Shown here: positions 13,129-25,800 of the stretch, one piece after another
Numbering within the stretch: the first letter of the stretch is position 1
How the letters are laid out: each line of letters opens with the position of its first letter
Origin: Sthenelais limicola
Taxonomy: Eukaryota; Annelida; Polychaeta; Phyllodocida; Sigalionidae
Assembly: GCA_942159475.1 (NCBI GenBank)
Contig: OW804100.1
Coordinates: forward strand, 12,460,646-12,524,645
Direction of reading: 5' to 3'
Length of the DNA: 64,000 bases
Made by a program: the position numbers and the translations under genes
The notes under the pieces: model-generated
Told to the model about the DNA's origin: nothing
The model's database searches: none
The model's input: the letters and a program-made list of their open reading frames with translations, nothing else

Positions 13129-13363
13129 GGGTCAGATTTTCAGAAAATGTACATTTCGTCTTCACCAATCCTCTCAAATAACCCACATTTAAGACAAAAA
13201 TGAGCTTCAAAATGCAGTTTAACATAACAGAACAGATACTTTAAATCAATGCAACACCAAATATACTCAGATATACCCGGTATTCATCTATTTTCAGCCT
13301 AATTTAGGAGAATTTTATAAAAGTGTAGAACTGCCAATTGTACATTTTCTGAAAATGTCACCC
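13129..13363 (-). mobile_element. 235-bp TIR element, GGGTSA family, copy 2 (inverted)
   Basis: It begins GGGTCAGATTTTCAGAAAAT followed by GTACATTTCG, and ends with GTACATTTTCTGAAAATGTC then ACCC. It is the inverted counterpart of 4398-4632; the near-identity implies recent activity of the family. Confidence 0.8.
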
Positions 13364-15090
13364 ATATAATACTTCCTCCCTCCTCTATAGATCTTCTTCA
13401 ACAAAAGTAATTTCCTTACCGGATGATGGCCCTATGCATAATTCAGGGATCCCAAGTCTAAAAGCTGGAGTGTACATGTAACAATTTGTCAATATTATCC
13501 TAAACGAGAAATGTGATATTTCACCACGCAAAGTTCCAATTACTAGCACGTCCTTGACTATAATCAAGGGGGAGTTTAGATAACTACGCATGGTCCAGGC
13601 ACAGCGTTTTCATCGCGACGAAAGATAACTTCTTTACAACCTATTAATATGACGTTGTTCACGACATTGTTCTGCTGCATTATATTATGTTGCATGTATA
13701 TCCATCCACACTATATTAATTGTGGATTTACGACATTCAATGCTCTTCACAAAGTTATAAAAGGCTTTCTACTGGATGCATGTACAAGGCTCTAACCTTC
13801 AAGACGGCTTACATAGATGTCAAATGATGTTACCTGGGTATTGTTTTCCCAAATTTTTTTCAAGGAAGTGATTTTGAAGCTATTTCAATGCTACTCCATT
13901 CGGGAGATTGCACATGCTTTGACCCACTTACGACAGCTGGGCTATACTGGGCTGATGCAATGTCACCCCAGCCGGTGGTAGAGTGGGGAGGATAATTATA
14001 AAGGTGGGAGTGAAAAAAATAGGAGAAGGGATGGAGGAATTGAATAGAAACTACATGTTGAGAATTACTACCCGTTTTAGACGGGGGACATCTAGTATAT
14101 CATTAAATGCCTTGACTTGCTGCTTGAGCAAGTCTACTCAGTGGTGGGTCAACCTGAGCTCTACCATACAGAACCCCCCATTCATGAGTAGTATACAGAA
14201 ATGGTAGCATCGCTACCCATACAATGTATGTATACATAGGCCTATTCATTAATACCTTACCAGTACTTAAATGTTTGCTATGTGAAATGTTCGCCGTCTG
14301 TTATATGATATATATATGCACCTTCTCATAAATAGTTCCCACATCCAAACATTATTTCTTGTCTTCGTGTTCACTGAAACCTTCCTGCAGATATCACCTT
14401 TCCTTAAGCACGTGGTAGTTAGTACCACACATAATTATAATCATAAATACTAAACATTCCATTACATAAGTTTGCTAATGGTAGTCTGGTGTAGAACGCA
14501 TTCACCGCCTTCCTGATTAGGAGGTGTATCGGGGAAAAATACCTGTTCCCCGCCGGAACCGGAAGTACACCATAGCGATACGAGAGTCAAACCGAAGAGC
14601 GTTAAACAATACCGTTACCAAACAGGTCGCTAATTGAGCAATGCGTTGGCTTGGGTGTATGTATGTACGCTGTCCTAATAGGCTTATTAACCTTATTGCT
14701 GTCTTATGGACAGGTAAAGCATTTTGCGGAAGGCGTGGTAGACGTCCATGTTCGGCAATATAATACACCCCTGCCTTCTCTCCTTTTCTTTCCTTTTGTG
14801 TTGCTATGCTGTTCTTCGCGTTTCTCTTTAGAATTCCTCCTCATCCTCCACCCACCTCTTTTTCCTATACCACTGCTTATCATCCTCTTTCTCCTCCGCC
14901 CTTTCCTATTTGATCACTATATGTATCCCTTTGTCTCCCTCCATCTATTATTCTCTCTCTCTTTCTCTTACTCACGGTCTTCTCTTCACCCTGTATTTCA
15001 CCCATATATTCTAGGAATATAACTAGTGCATCTACGACCCCAGAACCCCTCTTGTCACAGCCTGTTCATCCCCCGCCACCCACACTTCTC

Positions 15091-15175
15091 TTTCCTCCTC
15101 CTCCTCCTCCTCCTCCTCCTCCTCCTCCACGTCCTCCTCCCCTCATTACCCCCTCCTCCACCATCACCACCTCCT
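15091..15175. repeat. (TCC)n microsatellite in a pyrimidine-rich tract
   Basis: A pure run of TCC units at 15091-15128 continues as interrupted CCTCC and CCACC. The flanking 14760-15000 is also pyrimidine-rich. Confidence 0.9.
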
Positions 15176-15536
15176 GCCCATGACTTCCTCACTAACAATA
15201 ATGGACTCAGCCTGATACATTCTTCTACCAGGTAGTGACGTAAAGCCGGAGCCTATTAGCACTCTTGTAATGTGTTCCTTCACGTTGTTCCTTATACAAA
15301 GGTATTAATCTGTGTCCTCGTCCTCTCCTCTAACCCTTTGTACTGCCACAATCTGCCCCTTGCTCTAGGCTACATATATAAGCACTAATCTACCATTAAA
15401 ATATTAGCCTATTGTGGATGACCGCCACTCTCACCCCATTATCCACTAGCATGGTCCAGCCCCTGGCAATTAGCATAGCATTTATATTTCAAAAGGAACA
15501 ACTAAGGGAATATTAAAGATAGCAAATATTGTCCTG

Positions 15537-15712
15537 GGAGTACACTGTTTTGCGGGAGCGCCGCTGCTGACCGCCGAGGGGGCCGGCACCCGCGGCCCCC
15601 GCCCTCTTGGCGGCCCGCAGCGGCAGTCCTGTAGGCGCACGTCCCCCCTCATGTGAGTCAACGTTGGGTGGGACGTTGGCCGACGCTAGGGGTGGCGTTG
15701 CGTCACGGTCCA
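15537..15712. other. CpG-rich patch of unknown function
   Basis: About 175 bp with many CpGs and high GC stands out from AT-rich surroundings. On the minus strand it holds a 66-codon frame (15513-15713) starting ATGGACCGTGACGC and ending with RRSRKTVYSQDNICYL. An in-frame stop lies 15 bases before that ATG. I do not recognise the product. It may be a lone exon, a promoter-type CpG island or a captured fragment. Confidence 0.35.
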
Positions 15713-16059
15713 TACAACGATGCTTTATTTACCAGCTAGTCACGTTCAATGCTCTGTTGTCCCGATGTATTTAAGCAGATAAAAGTATTGATAAATAGTG
15801 AGTGTCAACATTTGAATAACACATCGTGGTATATTCTGGAAAAGTTTTCCATTTTCCATAGCAAATAATACATCATTTTTCCCACCTTTTAATCATCCAT
15901 TATGACTGCCACATAGCTTCAGGCTATGAGTGCTAGGCCGGGTGGTACCGATATCAGCAAGCACAGCCTCATGTGATTAGGTTATTCCAGATGTTGGTAG
16001 AGCCTGGGCCTCTCAGCTGCCTAGGCACAATCATATGTACAGCTATGTGGGTGTTTTGA

Positions 16060-17240
16060 ACGGGACGTTTCCAACATTAAACATAGAAATTATATCAATA
16101 TAGTATAGAAGAATATCAATTATAATACTCCTAAGTATCGTGAACAGCAGTATATTTAGTGTATAAATGCAACAGTAGTGAAATAGCGGCACTTTCATTA
16201 TAAAAGAAATTGTAAATGCCAACTGTTTACCAGTAGCGTCACATGGTGAAAACAATCCTGCCACCTGGTGTTAACAAGTGGCGTAATGGTAAGAGATAGT
16301 ACTATATATCGAGAATTATGGTCAAGAATTTTAGTCTTGAGAAGCAAATGGGGTATTATTACATGCCTGAATTTTATATAATAATTCTGGGAACAAAAGG
16401 CTACGGTTAGCGCAAGAATGGGGTCCTTTAAATGTCCGCCACATACCACACACAACACATGTGTTACTTCCATTCACGTTTGTTCGTTATGTCATATCTT
16501 TGTCAATTCTGATAGTATAAACCTACAAATTTGACATACAAAAATAGAATTGTCCAAGGTGACACACTTCATATCCCGACGGGCAAATGAACGCGTTTCT
16601 ACGCGATTTTTAATGCACAATCATCTCGCTATAGTTCTGTGATGAGAGTGGACGCTTTTCACGCAATAATTATTGCGCTATGATTGCGTGATGGTCACGC
16701 TAAGGGTATAACGCAATATAAGTGCAAAAATCAGCAAATTCTTATGGCATTTTCAGTGGGATATTAGAGCATGAATTATGCGAAATTATCAACTTATTTT
16801 CATACTTTTATTTGGCGAATAATATGATTCGGAATTACTCATAATTAATTCTTCATGCTACTACATGAATTATTTCATCATTATTTCCATCCTGTTAGGC
16901 ATCTGCATTACTGGGAAGGGTTATTCCAGTTCTACTTGAAAACAGGGTGGCCCAGCCTACTTATGATACTTAAGTATACAATGATGGGGGGTATTTTGAT
17001 CAAAACATTTTTCCACATCAAACAACTAAATTAAATAAATAAACTATTGAGGTATGTCACTTACCTATACCTATGTACATGATATGGAATATCTATAGTT
17101 GTATAAATGCTACACAATGTATTAGCTGCACTTTCATGGTGAAAGAAATTGTAAATTCACCCCAGTTACCAGTTGTGCCACCTGCTGACAATGAAATAAT
17201 GAGTATTTAGACGCGATTTTTAATGCGCATTATATGCGCA
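16060..17240. repeat. Two diverged copies of a short dispersed repeat
   Basis: GTATAAATGCAACAGTAG...GCACTTTCATTATAAAAGAAATTG at 16158-16215 recurs at 17100-17152 as GTATAAATGCTACACAATG...GCACTTTCATGGTGAAAGAAATTG. ACGCGATTTTTAATGC also occurs after both (16601 and 17211). Boundaries are unclear. Confidence 0.5.
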
Positions 17241-17659
17241 ATTTAGATCACACTGATATTATTGAGTTTTAAAAACCAGACTTTTGACGACCAGACTTTG
17301 ACCTGAGTTTGATAAAGGAGTATGGTTAAAACCTAAGCACAATAGAAATAGGTAGTATCGATATATTACATTGTAGTTTGTGTAGTACAGCTTAGCATAA
17401 CAAAACATGATAACTATCTATAACATGATTACTATCTATAAATTAATAGATTTATACGCTATACCAATTTCGTTCCCCATTTGGATGCCAGTGTAGGCCA
17501 TCGATTTTTGGTAGAGTGTGCTTCATGAAATGAAATACAAATACTATTATATTGCATTTAGATTGTATTTAGGGAAGATGAATATATATTATATATATAT
17601 ATGATTATGTATGTATATTTGTATATTTAGATACAAGTCAATAGCCCACAACGTCTCTG

Positions 17660-17880
17660 AAATACTGTAAACGTATTAATGTTCGCGCAGTATTTATTTT
17701 CGCTATTTTCGCGCACCCACCTTTGTGCGCGAAAATAAATCCTGCGCGAAAGGTATAATTATTGCATAAACAATGCATGAGACTTCCTTGCTGCGTGAAT
17801 TTAAATCCCCGCGAAAAGGTGTCAACGTACTTAGCGCGCGAAAATTTATCTGCGCGAAAATAAATACGTTTACAGTATTT
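17660..17880. mobile_element. TIR element rich in CGCGAAAA motifs
   Basis: The 18-bp arms AAATACTGTAAACGTATT (17660-17677) and complement (17863-17880) flank several copies of TTTTCGCGC and GCGCGAAAAT in alternating orientation. Elements with a TACTGTAAA-type end and CGCGAAAAT bodies are, from general knowledge, common MITEs in marine invertebrates. It has no coding capacity. Confidence 0.75.
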
Positions 17881-19531
17881 TATTCCCTCATGGTATCCTT
17901 GAACTGGTGTCATGACCAACTCACAACTGGACCACTGGTGTGAAAAGCTGTAGCACACCAGGGGCGGCAAGAGGTGGACGTGGCAGGCAAGGTGTGATGT
18001 TACCTGGGATAACCCTAGTATGGAAACCACTCTCACCCCTACCCACGACATCACTAATGAATGCATAATATTGACTATTTTTTAAAGAAAATGCATTATT
18101 AACTTTAATATTCATTCATGTTTTCATCTCAATCGAAGCAATATCTTTGGCACTATAGGCGCCATAGAAATTCCTTTCATATCACACTAGATAATGTATT
18201 AGATATGTTTATTATTGACTTTTGAAGAAAACATGTATTTGAAGATAAATTGGTTGAGTAACGCATGTTTAATACAAACATAAATGAATATGAATTAGAA
18301 CTTGATCCAACACAAGTGTAAGACTACCAACTACATGGGAGGAAGTAGACGCAATGGATTTCACATAATGGTGGCTAATGGCATGTCCATTTCACTGTGA
18401 TTCAAAGCCATAAGTATCACATATGTATCACACTTCACTAGTTTGCAGTCAATCACAGAATGATCCCAGTGCCATCACACTCAATTGCACTCAGTGCCCG
18501 TCGGGATACACAAAAGGGTGTTGTAGAACGTTATGGTAGTTGTGGGCGCGGATTGTTTTAAACTATTATATGTGATAGAAATGTTCAGAATGTTTATGTT
18601 ATACAGACGAATATCTGAGATCCTCAAACAAATAAAATATGCCTTATGAACCCGATTTATAAATGTGGTCCTGATGCTTCCAACGGTACACTACTAACCA
18701 GGTGTAAAAGACCTAGTTATGACGCACTCAGTAAGGCACTTTCATTGCTATGTAGACCTGGTCTGTTGCGTTGGTGCAGCTATTATGGTTTATATCTGAT
18801 ATGTAGGTAGAATAGGAGAAAATGTATCTGAGAGACAGAGGGAGATACTGAGTAAAAAAGATTTAATTCATACGTATTTTATTTCATCTATAATAATATT
18901 TTCTTATCTACACATTAGAAAATTTGAGACAGAATAAAGATACTATAATTTACGAATTATATAAATTCCACTAGACACGATTACTATACAAAAAATAACA
19001 TATCACACTCCTCTGACACAAATCTGCACTAGGTAAAGTATAAAAACTCCACAGTCATATTTAAAAAAACAGGTTAGAGGTAAGGGGCATCTACCACGTA
19101 GGTCGCATAACTATGCTGGGTGCATTTATTAAGTATACGGTTGGTGCCGTCGTGCCGTTGCGGACCGGCAGGTGAAACAAACAAATTGTTCCCTCATATG
19201 ACATTCTAATATTACTAATAGCTTCGTTCACTTGCATCGTTCTCATACGTTGGAACTTCATCAATTCAAATTCATTGTTAAAGATTAGCCCTAACCCTGA
19301 CGCCCAAGCCCCCACCCCCGACCCCCACCCCTACCGCCCGCGATGTATTGATATCGGTAAGGGCCTGGTCCCATAGGTTATGTTGAATCCGAATGTACCC
19401 GTAGATAGTTAGGGTATTTCCAGACCTAAATTGGAAATCCACGTAGCCATGCTATAATCTATTCTAACCCAGGCTTCTCTGGCCGGATTATCAGGTCCTC
19501 CTGAATCCTGAATCCTAGAATGAGACTGTTA

Positions 19532-21563
19532 ATAGCGGAACTCCACTAGAGGAACAACGGCGGCGACACATTTTGTTGTTGCCCACTAACATCAGTTCAT
19601 TTCATGTTTGCAATGAAAACGCAAATGGAGGAGTGTGAGATGTGTTGCCATATTCATTGTAAATATCTTAGGCAGGTGCACTTCACCCCATTATTTCTAT
19701 ACTCATCCCTCATCACTTCATTTCATATCATGTTTTCCTTTCTACAATGTTCTTTTATAAATAGTAATGATTCGTTGGCTGTATTTATACAGCCAACGAT
19801 TTTCCAACATGTTTTTTTAACAGAATTCGTTCGGAAAACAGTTGTAAATCAACTTACAAATATATCAAATGAAATGATGCTGTAATAATCAAAGGATTAT
19901 TGTTCACCTCCCATATGGTGTTAGCACTTTATTATGTCACGTAGGTATAGTTCTTACTGACCTCCAGATCGGACCATTTTGTCATTTATAGATGGTCGTA
20001 ACACTGGGTTTAAATGGATCGTTTATATGGAACTGGTTTAGGGGTGTGCCCTATGATGTTTTATTTACTAAATTAAATAATTATTTCTGTGATTTGTGTC
20101 GAAAAGTTTTAATTTTTCTCGAATTTAGGTGGTTTTCCAGGTGAAAATGCTCCCATTATGACTCACCACAAATTTTCAATTGCAATGTTAGATTGATATG
20201 ATGCCTGTTGCCCTTAGGAATGTATTTCTCATGAAAAACAGTTGTCCTTTGTCATTTCTAATCGAGAATCTGGTTTGAATAATGTGTTATCATTTCTTAT
20301 ATTGTGGTGACGTAAGTATATCTATTCCAATGAAAGTATTTTACATTGTTGACAATTATGCCGATGAAGAATTCATAATAAACTCATTTCTTGTTCATGG
20401 GAGATCCACTATTAGCTTGTTACTTGTTTCTTTCATCCATTTCAATGATAAACGAATGATAGTAGTGTATGTGTTATTGAAAAGAAGGGAAACCTAATAT
20501 TTTGTCTATTAATCTATTCGATGCCCAGGTTGGTAAATTCATTGGCAGAGGAAATTGCATCAGTCAATGTATTTATTTTATATTCACACTGCATTGCATA
20601 TGCCTGAGTATAAAAAGGACGAAAAAATACAAAGGCTTTCACTGCAAACCTGCGAAGTGGAATTTTAAAGCAAATGTGTGACGTATGTATAGCTCATTTA
20701 GGGCATTTTTAAAAAGGCCCTCTGACAAATTGGACATGTTTGTGGCTTAATTTATGACATTAGCTATATACAAAATATATTCAAGAAAACGATGTGTAGA
20801 AAACTAAAGGACCAGTGATTTACTTAAAGAGGAGGATAGAATGGAAGGCAAATGATTTAAAATATCACAAAAATCCCCTTAAAAGCCAAAAATATGATTG
20901 AAATCAGTTTAAGGCCACATCGTTCATATTGGTCATTGAAGATTGAGACTATAAGTGCTAATCATAATCGGTTGAAACTCTCTTAGGACGAAATTTGACG
21001 ATTTTAGGACGATTCCTTGATGGCAATTCAGAGTTTTCCAACAAATCCCAACAATGAACGCTATACTTACGTCACAGATGGAGAGGGAAAATATTCAAAA
21101 GGCAAAAAAATAGAGAATCGTTGGTTCGATACTGTTGGAATAAAGTTTTCCTGAAAGCTTAAAACCCATATATTACCGTCAACAAGTCAAAAAAAGTTTA
21201 GGGCCACTTTCAAATTTGGCCCTTCTCTCCCACCTCTATTATGCAAAACAGCACACTTGGAAAAACTGACCCATAATGATAACAAGACCAAAGATGGCTA
21301 GTCGAACAATATCGATATAATTATTTTTGATTGTATATATTAGATTACCACTCGATGTGCCTGAATAAAAATCAGGGTGCTAAGAACATCACCTCTGAGG
21401 TGAGAGCGTCATTAATGTAAATAAAGCCTGAATAAAATTCTGTTCAAAAAAAAAATTCTCTGGAAACTGTTGTTTCTGTATAGATATTTGTTGCAACAAA
21501 TTAGTGGGCAACAACAAAATTTGTCGGCGCCGTTTCTCTCTCTAGTCGAGTCGCCCTCTATTA
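19532..21563. mobile_element. 2-kb TIR element related to the 162-417 element
   Basis: The left end begins ATAGCGGAACTCCACTAGAG and contains GCGGCGACACATTTTGTTGT followed by TGCCCACTAA. The right end contains the reverse complement, TTAGTGGGCAACAACAAAAT then TTGTCGGCGCCG, and ends near TCTATTATAA at 21563. The arms are about 60 bp with indels. The interior is AT-rich and no transposase was recognised; the two open frames inside (19604-19885 and 20282-20497) resemble no known protein. It contains a 12-bp-arm hairpin at 19772-19799 (TCGTTGGCTGTA). It may be a decayed or non-autonomous larger relative of the 256-bp element. Confidence 0.65.
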
Positions 21564-24393
21564 TAATTGTGCCATTGGCTAAACGTGAATAAAAACCGAA
21601 CCCGGACCAATGCAAAACCTTGACGATATGCTACACGGGGATCTCTATATACTTCTCAACGAAAAGCAAATACTGAAAGTATTGGAGTCATATAGCGTCA
21701 ACAACTAGAGAATTTTTTACCTTTACACATGTATTAGATATCAGTTTTAATATTAATATTAATGTGTTAATATTAGTCTAGATTGAGGAATACCTTGCCT
21801 TAGCTGCAGTTTAAATTAAACTTGCCGCCAAAATAAAATTTATAGAATATATTAGTGCACGATTTAGTCGGCAGAGCAAGTTTAAAAGGACAAGACTAAT
21901 TGCTCTTGTAAGCAGTTGCTTTCCTCTGAGGATTGAATGTGGGACTTGGGTGCATGTCCACTCTCTACTGTAGCTGGCTTCGCCCCCGCCTGGCAGGACG
22001 AGATAAGAGAAAAGGAATCATACTGACATGTGCCCCCTCCCTCCCTCCCCGTCCTCCTTTTCCTAAGGAGTCGGGAACTTCCCTTGAGAGGTGGAGCTGG
22101 GCGGGGGTTGGAGGGCATAGGTTTTATTCTAAGGATTCATATCCTTACCATTCGGGAACTTTTCCTGAGGGTTTGGGTCGGGGTTTGGGTCTAGGGTTGG
22201 GCGATGCTGGCCATTGGACTGGCTTTAAGTCCTTTAATAATTATTACAGCTGTGTTGTGAGTTTATTTCGGATATGGCAACTTTTTCTCCCATTTTCACT
22301 TTTCGCTTTTCATTGCACTCACAGTATCCTGTTTATTAATTGTACGTTATCTTACATGGACTATGTATGTTTTCATCCCATCTTGTTCCAATCACTTTCT
22401 TGCTATATATTAATCCCTTCAGGATAGAATTGATATATTTTATTCACACTTAATTGAGGAGAGATTGAGTCGTCTCCATGAAATTACATGGGAATTTAAC
22501 TGACTCGGAGAATGTATAATTATAATACATGATACAAAAATGCTAATAAGATACATTTTGAATAATGGAAAAATAGATTAGATCAGTAATATTTCCATTT
22601 ACAATCCCCGACGTAGCAGAGGTGGCAGGCTCAAGAATGAAAGAAATTATATAGTGAGGTCATCCATGTAGCTGACTGAAAAGCCCTAGACAAGTCACTC
22701 TAATCTACATCCATGTATTCCTTTGCTTTTAGCGAGACCAACTTTATAACATTGGGTGAATAGCCTGACCACTCACAACTCACCAGGACCCACCCCTCTA
22801 CTTGGCCTTGTATTGTTGGTGAGTTTTTAAGGCTCTACTGGGAGAGAGATAGAGTCAGAGATTGGGATATTTTATGGGAGGGTCATCTATTCAGAGGCTG
22901 CGACAGCATAGGAAAGCTTTTAAAGAAATGGGGGAAGGTGTCTAGATTGTCTCGGGCTTTCTAGTGCTGTCAATCTTATAGCCAGAGCCTTCAGACAATC
23001 CACATGTTGGTTGTCGGATGGGAAAGCCTTCAAAAGCTACCGTATTTCTCCAAGTGAACCCTGGTCTTTACAGTTCAATACTATCTGCATCTAAACATGA
23101 CTAATATTAACGCTCCTCTACTAGATTGACTGACGCAAGTGTTCCCATCGCAAGGCTTAGCGATACTTAATCGCAGGTCGATCGCCAGACTGGACGAGCC
23201 CTTGCGATTTTAATCGCAAGTCTATCGATTTCTTCTGTCATCTAGTCCTTGCGATGTAGTGGAGAACCACATACCTTTTCCTCAGGACCTCTGCATAATA
23301 TAAAAAAAAACTAGAAAGGTATGGCACATATCCGAGAGTATTTAAGAATATATTAATGCGACATCCTTGTATATGTTCTCAATGATTGAGCGTGGATTTT
23401 TTTAAAAGCTATCATGGCAATATATTGATAGCAAATCATATTACAAGGTTCTATTCAAAGACCCAGCTATTATGTAACCAAAACTTTCTTTTCCACAAAC
23501 TCCATTCTGATCGGGCTTATATTCAAACCCTGGTTCCAGTCAATGAAATGCGGTATATATCATTGGAGGGAGTCATATTTATATAAGCCGGTTTAGGTCA
23601 CCAGAGTCGAAAGTGAAATCAAATTTTAGGTATTGTTAGTTAGATACATGTTATGCTTGGTATAGGAATCTGGAAGATACGCTACTTATATTTAATCATT
23701 TATTATAAAATAACTAGAGAAATGTATTCAATTTGGAGGATCACAATCATATTTGTATGCTGTCTTTTGTTTGTGTTACAAAGGAGGAAAAGATTTAATG
23801 CACATTTTAAGAGTTGAATATAGAAAGTAAAAATAATTTAGATATTAAAGTATCTGGTTGTACATGTGTTGTAAGTGTGGGCCATGGTGTAGATGGGGAT
23901 GACAGACTTAGTGCTGTCTTCATAGTGCTGTGGCACCAATGAGCACGTTGACAGGGGACATAGAGCATGGGCAAACGGTGGCTTTGGGTGATAGAGGAAA
24001 CAGTTATTAACCCCAGGAAGCTGTATATCGAGGGACTAGACACAGCTTTTAGTTTGGTTTTGTAACCTTTTGCTTCAATTCTCAAGTAAGGACTTCTCTA
24101 TCAACGGAGTTACATTGACGTTGGCCTCGGTTGTCACCTTAGGTTATTTCGCAGTCCTTAATTCACTTATATTATATGCAATGACATAGGCCTACCAATA
24201 TCCCTTTTGAAATGGTTAGATTCCTAAACAAATGTTGCTAAATAAGAGTTAAATAATGTTTTGTTTTAAATTGATCTTTTAAAAAGCAGGATAGGAATGT
24301 GTGCACAGGCACATAAGAATGTTCCCATTAATTGAAGAAGTAATCCTAACTTTGATATACAAAAAAATGCATTATTTATTTTGCATGTTTTAG

Positions 24394-24467
24394 TAAGTAT
24401 GGCCCAGTCAAAAACACGGTATGATACTGAAGGCACTAGACAACTTATGACCGAAAAAATAGCAAAG
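24394..24467 (+). CDS. Weak candidate exon with start codon
   Basis: A good acceptor (TTTATTTTGCATGTTTTAG) is followed by an ATG at 24399 and 23 codons MAQSKTRYDTEGTRQLMTEK-IAK, then the donor GTAAGG. It would exit in phase 0, the phase needed by the kinase PH exon at 32661, but the residues do not match the expected PH sequence. Such exon-like segments arise by chance in long introns. Confidence 0.12.
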
Positions 24468-25588
24468 GTAAGGAATCTATGAGTATAAGGCTTTAGTATT
24501 TTACCAAAGCACCTTACCGCGCACAAAATATATGCTATCACTATATCTATCAAAAAAAATCACTATATCTCCCGAAAAATCGGCAATTGGTGTGGTTAAA
24601 AAAGCATGGACTAGAAGAAGACCACCATTGCGGTGATCTAGTCCTGGTAAAAAAAACTACAAAAAAAAGAAGAAAACGTTCTCTTTTTCACTTTCCCTCA
24701 TATCCAGATGTCTATAAGGGAAGTGGTTCCCCTTCATCTTATATGACTTAAGATGAGATGAAAATGGTAGGTATGTGAGAACTACCTGTATATCATATAT
24801 CATATAGAAAAAGGAAAACCTCTACCGTTTTACACTTCTCTTTATTTCCGTAAATTTGTTCATCAAAGTGTGGTGTTATCTGTTTAAAATTATAGTCAAT
24901 TTGATTGCCGTTAATTTGGGAAAGAGACACGCCACCTAGAGTCATACTACATACACTAAGGCCACCTGCAGTGACCAGGGGCAAACCCACGTGACCCTGC
25001 ATACTGGACACGGCCATTCTGACCATTTTTCTGACCAAGTTTATTTGGCAAAAATATTTTAGTTTCTCATTGAGTCAATTAAGGAAGGTTGGCAATTATG
25101 TAGCGACCATCTCGACTAATGTACAGTCGTAACCACTCTTACACTCAGAACCAAGGTACATCTCAGTTAATTAAACCTTGAGAGTAATTATCATTAGTAA
25201 AGTTCAAAGGTCTTGGCATACGGATTGCTGCTCTAGACGTTCATGAGGTGTTTCTCAAGAACGTCGATCATTCTCATCGCTATAGATAGATTCATTTTAT
25301 GTTTATTTATTTATTTGTTCCCGACAAGGTTATTAACAAGTTGCACATGCCACAGAAACAAAACGTGAAGAAGAAGCACCTTAACTTTGCGTTAATCAAT
25401 TAGTTAAGCCATTGCTGGTTTGTTGCCAACCAACCTGTCTAGTTGCCAACTACCATCGGTGGCTTCTTAATCTTTGCAAGCAAATTACATCTATTAATGG
25501 GCCACTAAAATGGGGCATACATTTACGATTCACCGCAGCCTGTTACTAACTAAACGTTATGTATATAAGCCTCCTCTAATTGGTCAAA

Positions 25589-25800
25589 ATTGCAGCAATC
25601 CGATCGCACTTGCAGCAAACTGGTTGCACTTGCAGCAATCGCAAATTGTAGCAATTTGATTGCAATTGCAGCAACTCAATTGCAATCGCAGCAACCCAAT
25701 CACAATCGCAGAAACTCAATTGCAACCTGATCGCAATTGCAGAAACTCAATTGCAACCTGATCGCAATTGTACCAATCATATTGCAATTGCAGCAATCGA
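25589..25800. repeat. Degenerate array of TTGCAATCGCAGCAA-like units
   Basis: About a dozen imperfect units of roughly 15-20 bp, each with GCAGCAA or GCAGAAA followed by [C/T]CAATTGCA. A 34-bp higher-order unit (GCAGAAACTCAATTGCAACC then TGATCGCAATT) occurs twice at about 25708-25770. Confidence 0.75.

Larger units (their letters stand above)
13364..17659. other. No gene recognised apart from repeats and the CpG-rich patch
   Basis: AT-rich intergenic or intronic sequence holding the pyrimidine-rich tract at 14760-15175, the CpG-rich patch and the duplicated short repeat at 16060-17240. No splice-site-bounded coding segment was convincing. Confidence 0.5.

Noticed and set aside
21933..22427. 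164-residue open frame
   Set aside because: No recognised domain, a mixture of GC- and AT-rich stretches, and no support for a start or splice sites.
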